Part shown: positions 32,905 to 40,044 of the stretch, piece after piece | Layout of the letters: each line of letters begins with the position of its first letter | How positions within the stretch are numbered: position 1 is the stretch's first letter | Assembly (NCBI GenBank): GCA_050012175.1 | Contig: JBEKHR010000004.1 | Coordinates: forward strand, 117,938 to 181,937 | Direction: 5' to 3' | Length of the DNA: 64,000 bases | Origin: CAVROP01 sp050012175 | Lineage (GTDB): Bacteria > Acidobacteriota > Terriglobia > UBA7540 | Made by a program: the position numbers and the translations under genes | The notes under the pieces: model-generated | What the model saw: only the letters and a program-made list of their open reading frames with translations | What the model was told of the DNA's origin: nothing | Database searches by the model: none

Positions 32905-34665
32905 ATGACGAAGAGAAACTTATTGTTGGTAAGTTTGTTTTTGGTTTTCGGGCTCGCGACAATGGCGACGACAGCCTTGGCGGGAACCCAGTGGGTGACA
33001 GGCAGTAGCGCATTGAACGTGCGCGCCGAGGGTTTAGCGGAGGAGGTCGGCATTTACACCTTTACACTCAACGCCTCCGGCTCGGTCGCAAGCGGACAAT
33101 ACTTTTCAGTTACATATCCTGCGTCTCTCCCCGTCGTGGCCAATTCGCAGTATATTCAATGCACCGGTCCCGACTTCCCCAATGTGGACTGCTCTCCCAT
33201 TTTAACGGCGACTCTAGTGGGCCAAACTGTCAATATAACGGTGACTAACAGTACGAACCCCACGTCGTTCAAGAATACATCTGACGAGCTCATCGTCACT
33301 GTTCGCGTTGATGCCACTAAGGCGACATGCGGGCCTACCGCGATAGACGCTACGGGTGCTACGCACAACCCTGTAAGTGGCCCGAATAGTCTCAGCCTCT
33401 CGGCTTCCTCAGTGACGAGTTTGCCTGTAGCGACCGTGATGTGCACGCCGAACCTCTCGTTCAAGATCGCGCCCAGAGATTGGGAGGTGGGGGCGAATGG
33501 CCTGGCGGGTCAAGTCTTGAGCTGCATCGGAACAAAGGACGTTGGGCCGTATGATAATAGCTTCTGCGTTAACGTCGACGAGGAGTTCGCCAATGCGTTG
33601 ACGAGCCTCAGTTACGAAACCGCATCGGATCCCGATGCTACGAACGGGACCGATTTTACTATCACTCTTTTGGACGTACCTACAGGAGTGACTGTCGGGG
33701 ACCCGACCGTTACGTATTGCAGTTCGTTGGCTCCTAAGGACAAGGACTACTGCGGCGCCCTTGGGGGTAATGGTATTCCCGTTGGCTACGTTGCGGGTCT
33801 GACCGTCACCGCGGGTGAGCTCGCGTGTACGGCGGACACCCCGGCCCCGACGCCGCCCACGCAGACGTGTACTATCACGTATACCGTGGACACGGAGGAT
33901 GGGGGGTACGCGGAGAACATGGATATATGTTTCCGCTTCTGGTCGCACGGCCCACTGCCGACTGGGTATGTTGAGATATATGCTGACGTGGCAAAGGGTC
34001 CGGTCAACGACGCAACGGATACTTATATCCCGAGCTTTTCAGGCGTCTCGGAGCTACCATTACCTGGGTTAAGTGTCGTGGACTTCAGCGACTGCCAGAC
34101 CAACCTGCTATTCCCCTACATCAATGCCTACCAAGGCCCCGGTTACGCGCCGTTCTCACACTTCGGCACGGGCATCGATATCGCGAATACCACCTGGGAC
34201 CCGTGGAACGCAACATTTGACACAGGGAACTTGTATCCCGATGAGCATAAGGGTAGTGCTGTGCCGCAGTCGGGTAGCTGCACCTTCTACTTCTACCCGG
34301 CGGCTGAAACCGCTACGCAGGTGTTCACGACGCCAACCATATCTGCAGGTGGGTCGTATGCCTTCGACGTAGCCACCGCGGCGCCGAAATTCGCTGCCCA
34401 GACAGGCTACGCCATTGCGGTTTGCGGCTTCCAGAATGCTTACGGCTTCGCCGAGATCTATGACAACTTTGGTGCGGCCGTGGGATATAATACTCCGGGG
34501 GCAACGTTGGGATACTTGGCGTACATCATACCGGATCCCGCGTTCTACCATCGTAGCCCGGCTGGTGACGCGCTCGGAGAGGAATCAATTGCTCCGATCA
34601 ACTTGAACAAATTGTGGCAGAAGCTTTTTATGTACGGTAGCCCGTACTACAGTACCGGTCCCTAG
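32905..34665 (+). CDS. Large exported protein of unknown function; possible secretion substrate
   Basis: A 586-aa protein with a clean signal peptide (LLLVSLFLVFGLATMATTALA). The N-terminal two thirds are beta-rich, Thr/Ser/Asn-rich and contain paired cysteines (QYIQCTGPDFPNVDCS; VLSCIGTKDVGPYDNSFCVN; CSSLAPKDKDYC), suggesting disulfide-bonded Ig-like or adhesive modules. The last 190 residues (CQTNLLFPYIN, FSHFGTGIDIANTTWDPWN, SGSCTFYFYP, GYAIAVCGFQNAYGFAEIYD, LGYLAYIIPDP) resemble an unnamed domain I associate with exported proteins of Acidobacteria and other phyla. Third-position base use looks less GC-rich than in neighbours. A strong promoter, long leader and AGGAGAGGG site predict high expression. 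Its place directly after gspD suggests, but does not prove, secretion by that system. Confidence 0.8.
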   Translation: MTKRNLLLVSLFLVFGLATMATTALAGTQWVTGSSALNVRAEGLAEEVGIYTFTLNASGSVASGQYFSVTYPASLPVVANSQYIQCTGPDFPNVDCSPILTATLVGQTVNITVTNSTNPTSFKNTSDELIVTVRVDATKATCGPTAIDATGATHNPVSGPNSLSLSASSVTSLPVATVMCTPNLSFKIAPRDWEVGANGLAGQVLSCIGTKDVGPYDNSFCVNVDEEFANALTSLSYETASDPDATNGTDFTITLLDVPTGVTVGDPTVTYCSSLAPKDKDYCGALGGNGIPVGYVAGLTVTAGELACTADTPAPTPPTQTCTITYTVDTEDGGYAENMDICFRFWSHGPLPTGYVEIYADVAKGPVNDATDTYIPSFSGVSELPLPGLSVVDFSDCQTNLLFPYINAYQGPGYAPFSHFGTGIDIANTTWDPWNATFDTGNLYPDEHKGSAVPQSGSCTFYFYPAAETATQVFTTPTISAGGSYAFDVATAAPKFAAQTGYAIAVCGFQNAYGFAEIYDNFGAAVGYNTPGATLGYLAYIIPDPAFYHRSPAGDALGEESIAPINLNKLWQKLFMYGSPYYSTGP

Positions 34666-34680
34666 TAATTCATCATGGGA

Positions 34681-34980
34681 CGCTGGTGCCGAGTAACATC
34701 GGTGCGAGCGTTTCGAGACGGAATGCAAGAGGCAGTTCTGCGCAAGCCGGGCTGCCTCTTCTCTCCTACAAGAACCGTGCCACTAGTTCCAGCGCCACTT
34801 GATGGTGGCCGGCGTTTTGGGTTAGCGGAAACACGAGGGGCAGTTGCGCTCAGGCGGGGCTGCCTCCTTGATTCCACGAAAGCTGGCCTCCAGTTCGAAG
34901 TGCCACGCTTGGCGGTGGCCGGCGCGTGAGTTGTCGGAAGACGGAGAGGCAATTCTCCGCGGCGGGGGTTGTCTCTCCGG
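34681..34980 (+). ncRNA. Tandem structured repeats of about 108 bp; candidate RNA element
   Basis: Two hairpins alternate. Hairpin 1 occurs at 34728-34759 (AGAGGCAG/CTGCCTCT), 34837-34866 (GGGGCAG/CTGCCTC) and 34943-34978 (GGAGAGGCAA/TTGTCTCTCC). The stems pair in every copy although the sequence changes, including G-C to A-T. Hairpin 2 occurs near 34686-34710 (CCGA/TCGG), 34793-34808 (GCCAC/GGTGGC) and 34900-34920 (GCCACGC/GCGGTGGC), each ending in a GAGCG or CCGGCG edge. Spacings of hairpin 1 are 108 and 109 bp, so a protein-coding repeat is unlikely. Strand is assumed from the flanking genes. It may be a 3' UTR element, a terminator array or a free RNA. Confidence 0.5.
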
Positions 34981-35239
34981 CGCCCGTGACGTAAGTTCGT
35001 GTCGTGGTCCCTGGGAGAAGGGCGCGGTCTGAGTACTGCTGTAAGCCGAAGCCAACACGCATGCCGAGGCCCGGCGACTGAAGGACGGAAGGGGTGGAAG
35101 CAGGTGACTGGTAGGCAGGGCTGTCGCAACCTCTTCGGCAAGGACAAGGCACGTAGGGCGGATATGTGCCCGCTAGCACCAAGCCTCAGTATACTTTGGT
35201 CCTGAAGGTGCCGTCACACCAAGTTCACCGCGCTCAAAG

Positions 35240-36073
35240 ATGAGAATTATTAAACAGAGAGCGGGCGGTCGTACCTTGGCCGCTTGGTTGTCGTTCGGGC
35301 TTTGCCTGCTTGTTGCGGGCACGCCGGTGATCGCCTCGTCATCGAGCGAAGAGGCTTTGCGAGCCCGAGTGGAGCAGTGCTACAGCGCCCTCCAGCAAGG
35401 CGATTGGCCGAAGGTTGAAAAATACCTCACTAAGGATTCGAAGCCAATCTTCCGCGGTCAGAGTAATAAGAAGCCATTGCTGGGCTACAAGGTTCAGTCA
35501 ATCAAACTGGAGCCGGATGGGCAGACGGCAACGGTCGTGGTCCAGGTTCCGCTCATGTCTGCTGCGATGCCAAGGCCGATCCCCGTGCCCAACACAACTC
35601 TGTGGCGACTGAAAAATCGCGTCTGGTACATGGAACTTCTCCGAGCTCAACCTGACGCGAACGCCCAGCAGGAGCTTTTTAACATGGCGCCCAAGGTGAG
35701 GCGTGCGCCTGCCCCTGTGGTCACTTCGAAGGACTTGAAGTTTGAGTCGAAATGGTGTGGTCTTGGCAACATCCAGAGCGGCGAGACTCCCGTAGCCAAG
35801 TTCCCCTTTAAGAATGTAAGTACACACTCCGTCACGTTGGCCGAAATTCAGCTTGGTTGTGACTGCCTGCGCCTGAAGACCCAGCAGAAGGAATATAAGC
35901 CCGGCGAATCAGGAACCCTGGAAATTGAGTTTGACCCAGCGAGCCTAGGACTCACCATGGAAGAGTCATTTAGCCAAGTCGTCGTAATGAAGACAGAACC
36001 CGGCGACGCGTACGTTCTGTTAACTATCGCCGCGCGTGTGGCTCCCGCCCCCCAACCTCCTGCGAAACCTTAG
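35240..36073 (+). CDS. Exported DUF1573-type protein with N-terminal NTF2-like region
   Basis: A signal peptide (LAAWLSFGLCLLVAGTPVIA) precedes a region (ALRARVEQCYSALQQGDWPK, VEKYLTKDSK, TLWRLKNRVWYMELL) that resembles small alpha/beta NTF2-like folds. The C-terminal 110 residues match DUF1573: WCGLGNIQSGETPVAKFPFK, NVSTHSVTLAEIQLGCDCLR, then YKPGESGTLEIEFDP. DUF1573 is an Ig-like (HYDIN/ASPM-related) domain frequent in envelope proteins; the CDC pair replaces the usual CGC. Cellular role unknown. The start has only a weak ribosome binding site. A structured-repeat array lies upstream. Confidence 0.78.
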   Translation: MRIIKQRAGGRTLAAWLSFGLCLLVAGTPVIASSSSEEALRARVEQCYSALQQGDWPKVEKYLTKDSKPIFRGQSNKKPLLGYKVQSIKLEPDGQTATVVVQVPLMSAAMPRPIPVPNTTLWRLKNRVWYMELLRAQPDANAQQELFNMAPKVRRAPAPVVTSKDLKFESKWCGLGNIQSGETPVAKFPFKNVSTHSVTLAEIQLGCDCLRLKTQQKEYKPGESGTLEIEFDPASLGLTMEESFSQVVVMKTEPGDAYVLLTIAARVAPAPQPPAKP

Positions 36074-36450
36074 AGTCGGTTACTGAGGGACCCGAAATTG
36101 AGCTGTGTGAGCAGGCGCGGTTGCCGATCAAGAGCATCCCGATCAAAAGCATCGGGGCAAGTCGAGAGGTCAACCGGCAGTCTAAATTGAGCGAGTTGTC
36201 CACGGCTAGCCGGGGGGCGGTTACTAAGAGCGGCAGATTTCTTCTCAGCCACCTCCAGGCAGCTTGCGAAACTCCCTTCCCGCATTTCTGCGGTAACGAG
36301 TTCGAGACAGAGACTGGAAACAAAAGTCCTCGAACCACCGGGACGTCGCGTGCTCAATCTCGAGGCTGTGCGGGGACTTGTAGGGCCGAACGGCGTTCGG
36401 CCTCAGTTGGATGGCTTTGTCCAACTTATTCTTGAAACTGTGAGGGAACC
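36074..36450. other. Gene-free stretch with REP-like hairpin
   Basis: Contains GTAGGGCCGAAC-GGC-GTTCGGCCTCAG at about 36379-36406, similar to the hairpin at 2208-2239 in opposite orientation. Nothing else was recognised. GAGGGAACC before the TTG at 36451 is the next ribosome binding site. Confidence 0.5.
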
Positions 36451-37404
36451 TTGAATAGACGGTCGTTCGTCATTTTGTTGCTGATCGCCACGGCGCTTGC
36501 ATTCGGTGGCTGGCCGAAACCCGCCGCCTGTGGGCAGCAGGCCCCCCCGCCCAACAAGGCTGAGTCCGCACCGGGCGAGCGCGTTGTGCTCACCATCGGG
36601 AACGAGAAGATTACCGCCGCTGAGATCGAGAATTTCATTCAGGCCCTGCCCCCCCAATATCAAGCCTTCTACGGTGGCCCGGGAAAGCATTTTTTGCCCC
36701 AGTACATCGTCGCAATGAAGGTACTCTCCAGCGAGGCCATCAAGCTGAAACTCGAGGAGCAGCCTGAGGTGGCGCGTGCCATCGAGATCTCCCGTGAGGG
36801 TATCCTTGCCGATGCCGCCCGAAAACACTTCCTGAAGAGTATCGTGGTCAGCGACCAGGAACTTCGGGAACTCTACCAGAAGGACAAAACGCTGTCTGAA
36901 GAGGTTCGCATTCGCCACATTCTCATCCGCACGGAGAACGCCGCGTTGAAATCCGGCGCCGCGGGCCATCCCGCACTGCCCGAGCCTGAGGCGCGCAAAA
37001 AGCTCCAGGATATCCGCGCGCGAATCCTGGCTGGCGCTGACTTTGCACAGATGGCTAAGCAGTACTCGGAGGACACCGCCACCGCCGCTTCCGGTGGGGA
37101 CATGGGCGTCATTCAGAGTGACAAGGTCGTTCCCCCAATCGTCAATGCGGCCCACTCTCTTGAGCCCGGCCAAGTGAGTGACATCGTATTAACCCCGTCC
37201 GGCGTCGAGATTATTAAGGTCGAGGACAAGCACACCAAGTCGTTCGAGGAAGTCAAGCCGGCCCTGGAGACACAACTTCGGCAGTCCAAGGCGGCGGAGA
37301 TCATTCAGCACCTGGCGGATAATTACCATTTGGTCATTGACCAGGAGTACTTCGCCGGCTCGCCGGGCAAGCAGACCTCAACGGCTCCCCCGCCTAAGCC
37401 CTAG
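36451..37404 (+). CDS. Parvulin-type peptidyl-prolyl isomerase (SurA/PrsA-like)
   Basis: An exported folding factor of 317 aa. A TTG start gives MNRRSFVILLLIATALAFGG, a signal peptide. A SurA-N-like helical region (TAAEIENFIQALPPQYQAFY; LADAARKHFLKSIVVSDQEL) is followed by the parvulin domain: EEVRIRHILIRTE, ADFAQMAKQYSEDTATAASG, GDMGVIQSDKVVPPIVNAA, VLTPSGVEIIKVED. It then ends in a helix (AAEIIQHLADNYHL). Such proteins assist folding of outer-membrane or secreted proteins, which fits the secretion genes nearby. A short Pro-rich C terminus is dispensable-looking. Confidence 0.88.
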   Translation: MNRRSFVILLLIATALAFGGWPKPAACGQQAPPPNKAESAPGERVVLTIGNEKITAAEIENFIQALPPQYQAFYGGPGKHFLPQYIVAMKVLSSEAIKLKLEEQPEVARAIEISREGILADAARKHFLKSIVVSDQELRELYQKDKTLSEEVRIRHILIRTENAALKSGAAGHPALPEPEARKKLQDIRARILAGADFAQMAKQYSEDTATAASGGDMGVIQSDKVVPPIVNAAHSLEPGQVSDIVLTPSGVEIIKVEDKHTKSFEEVKPALETQLRQSKAAEIIQHLADNYHLVIDQEYFAGSPGKQTSTAPPPKP

Positions 37405-38049
37405 GGCCGGGCCTGCCTTCGTCCGCGGAGCGAGCGCCGCGCCCCGATTTGTCGGGGCGGCTTTCCCAAAGCGCGGCGACGAGCAAGCATCGCCAGTCAG
37501 AGGTCAGAAGAAAAGACCCGGCGACCGCCAGCAGTACGCATCTCTGAGATTGTCTTTTAGCAGCTTCTTAGTGGCGGGTGGGAAGATGGGGCGAGGAGGC
37601 CGGTTGTTGGGCGCCGTGGATTCTTCTTGGCCGCGGCCCACCCGCCGCGGCGGGTTCGTCCGCAAATGAGAATGGTGGACTCAGGATGAAAGTCTTGGAG
37701 CTCCGCCGCGTCCGCGCCGTAAGGCTACAATTCTAGCTCCCCAATTCGGGTTCAATAATGCAATGAATCAATCACTCGATGCCCTTGTCCACCGGCCCCC
37801 TTTTTCAAGGGACCGCTGAAAACTGCCAGGCAGGAGGTGAGAGACGGAAGCAGGGAAGAAGCAGAAAACCAAAAGCTGCCGGCTGTCAACTGAGCACTGA
37901 AGGCTGCCCCGCCGTCTCGGGAAAGCTTCGCCCTGCTCGCGCCATGCCAGTGCCTTGCTCAACATCCTGGCAGAGCTGGGAAGCGGCGAGGGAGTGCACG
38001 CAGGGCAATAAGGAACCACCAGGCGCGCACCCCCGGCACAGCTATTTCG
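37405..38049. other. Gene-free stretch with dispersed repeats
   Basis: Contains CGCCCCGATTTGTCGGGGCGG at about 37438-37460 and a unit at about 37632-37688 (CCGCCGCGGCGGGTTCGTCC, then AATGAGAATGGTGGACTCAG) that recurs inverted at about 46678-46731. Convergent gene ends flank the region. No gene is supported. Confidence 0.5.
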
Positions 38050-39795
38050 TTATTTGGTCTTCGTCTCCTTAGGCGCTGCCATGGCCCTGTGGGGCTCTGC
38101 CAGAAGCGCCTTCAAGTCCGCCGCTTTGTACGGATAGTATTCAAGGGACTTCTTCCCCGTCGTGCTGAGAACAATATCCACCCGGCGATTGTTCGCCAGC
38201 ACAAAAATTGGGAGACGGCGGTAAACCTTCTTGCGGTCCTGCGCAGTAAGGTCGGGAATTTGTTCGGCCAACTGCTTCACGGCTGCGGCATCAAGGTTTT
38301 GTCCTTTTCCGAAACCCTTCGTCTCGAGGTTGGCGACGTTGATCCCCTGTTCAACAAGGAAGCTCCGGACGCGTTCGGCGCGCCGCTCGGAAAGCGCCAG
38401 GTTGTATTCAACACTCCCGCGCTTATCCGCATGGCCCTCGAGGATGAGGTGGGCGTCCGGGCTGAATTGCAGGTATTGCTTGAGGTTGGCCACGAGTTCC
38501 TGCAGCAACTGCGTCTGGCTCGAAACCAGCCCGCCCTCCGGTTTTGCCTTGGTGGGAAGGTCGGTTGGGAAGTAGACGCTGTTGCCCGGAAGCTTGACTT
38601 GCAGAATTTCGGCCTCTGCATTTCGCCCCGACTCAATGGACCCCACAATGTGCAAGCTTGCGGTCCGCGTGTCAGAGCCCCCGCAGGCATTGGAACTGTG
38701 GAGCGCATAGGTGATGGTTTCGTCGATCGGTCCCACGTCGGTCTTGCTGGGCGTAGGTTGAACAGTGCGGTTACCTGTGGGCGATACGGAACCGAACGGA
38801 TCAAGCGAAGCGGTGTCAGCCCCGGGGGCGGACCAGGAGATTGAAGCGCTCCCTTGCTGATCGACTTTGTCACCTACCTTGTGGTAACGAATCTCCGCCG
38901 GTGTCACGCTCAGCGAACCTTGAATGTTCGAATTCACGGTGACCGTGGCGTCGGAAGTCACCACGCCGCCCGGTCCGGTGGCGGTTAACTTGTAGTCGGT
39001 GGTCTGCTTGGGTTGGACCGTTTGCCCGCCGGAGGCGGCCACGGGTCCGACTCCGCTGAGCTCGACGCGCGGGGCGTCGGTCGAGGACCACGTGAGTTGA
39101 GTCGAGCCCCCACATTCAACCTGGGCTGAGCCAGCCGATATCTGCGCCGTCGGTTTGGCCACGGCCACGGTGATGCTGCCACCTTCTGCCTGAAAGCGTG
39201 GCAGGGAACCCAGAGACTTGCCCTCTGACCAGTCCACTGTCTTTTTCTCTCCTGGGTTGGCCAGGGGGATAATCGTTCGCTGGTTTCCGCCCACGGTAAT
39301 CGGCCCGGAATAGACTGTCCCCCAGCAACAGCCAAGAACGGTGAGCTGATAATCTCCGGGGGGCGCCAGCAGTCGTCGCTTCCCGCCGCTGGCCTCACCC
39401 ACGTTGGCGACAAAGAAGTCCGGCGTATTCCCGTTCAAGAGCACTGCGGCCCCTTGCGGACCCTTAAGCTCTATCCGCCCCCAAGGGCCTGGCACGGTCC
39501 CGGGAATGGCCTCCAGCGCCACAGACAGACTGCTGGTTTTTCCGTCCTCCGCCGTGAACTTCGACGTATACGGTTTGTAACCATAGTTGTAAACAGCTAG
39601 CGTATGCTCGCCTGGGTCGGCCCAGAAAAGGCCGCCTCCCCATCCTAGTGGCATATCGTCGATATAAACGTAAGCTTGCTTGGGGGTTACTTGTAACTTG
39701 AGATGTCCACATTTTGCCAGGAGAGGTGTGGCTCCCAGCAGTAGAACCGCAAGGCACAACACAAAGACTAACAGCACTCGACGCGATGTTCTCAT
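38050..39795 (-). CDS. Exported PEGA-like/Ig-like/OmpA-domain envelope protein
   Basis: A 581-aa protein with a signal peptide (LLVFVLCLAVLLLGATPLLA). Residues 30-90 are PEGA-like (LKLQVTPKQAYVYIDDMPLG; DPGEHTLAVYNYGYKPYTSK). Two Ig-like or bacterial surface modules follow (STQLTWSSTDAPRVELSGVG; SASISWSAPGADTASLDPFG), then a C-terminal OmpA domain: AHLILEGHADKRGSVEYNLA, LSERRAERVRSFLVEQGINV, with RRVDIVL near the end. OmpA domains bind peptidoglycan, so this probably tethers an envelope structure to the cell wall. It lies on the minus strand, convergent with the prolyl isomerase gene. Confidence 0.9.
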   Translation of the reverse strand: MRTSRRVLLVFVLCLAVLLLGATPLLAKCGHLKLQVTPKQAYVYIDDMPLGWGGGLFWADPGEHTLAVYNYGYKPYTSKFTAEDGKTSSLSVALEAIPGTVPGPWGRIELKGPQGAAVLLNGNTPDFFVANVGEASGGKRRLLAPPGDYQLTVLGCCWGTVYSGPITVGGNQRTIIPLANPGEKKTVDWSEGKSLGSLPRFQAEGGSITVAVAKPTAQISAGSAQVECGGSTQLTWSSTDAPRVELSGVGPVAASGGQTVQPKQTTDYKLTATGPGGVVTSDATVTVNSNIQGSLSVTPAEIRYHKVGDKVDQQGSASISWSAPGADTASLDPFGSVSPTGNRTVQPTPSKTDVGPIDETITYALHSSNACGGSDTRTASLHIVGSIESGRNAEAEILQVKLPGNSVYFPTDLPTKAKPEGGLVSSQTQLLQELVANLKQYLQFSPDAHLILEGHADKRGSVEYNLALSERRAERVRSFLVEQGINVANLETKGFGKGQNLDAAAVKQLAEQIPDLTAQDRKKVYRRLPIFVLANNRRVDIVLSTTGKKSLEYYPYKAADLKALLAEPHRAMAAPKETKTK

Positions 39796-40044
39796 AGGGT
39801 TTCCTCTCTTGAGTCTAACATACCAGACCCGTACCGCCTAGTCAAAGGGGGATTTAAAGTTTTTATTATCTCACGTTTTCTTCATGCAAATCAAAATCTT
39901 CTTTGCTGCAAGGGCAAGCTTCTTCGCAGCACCGGCAACGCTGGCAGTCGCGCGTTCTTTGTGGCCCGAAGTCGAGAATCTTCCCTATCAAGGCGGATGT
40001 TGATTCCCGCAGAAGTCCGTCGCAGACGGCCGACACTTCGAGCG

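Noticed and set aside
34675..34929. 84-codon frame with a 36-residue internal repeat
   Set aside because: The DNA repeat behind it is better explained by hairpins; the next unit is 109 bp away and out of frame.
34681..34980. Integron attC sites
   Set aside because: The GTTRRRY/RYYYAAC core pairs were not found and no integrase is present.
37779..38072. 97-codon frame in the gap before the OmpA gene
   Set aside because: No conserved sequence or ribosome binding site; antisense overlap with the end of the OmpA gene.
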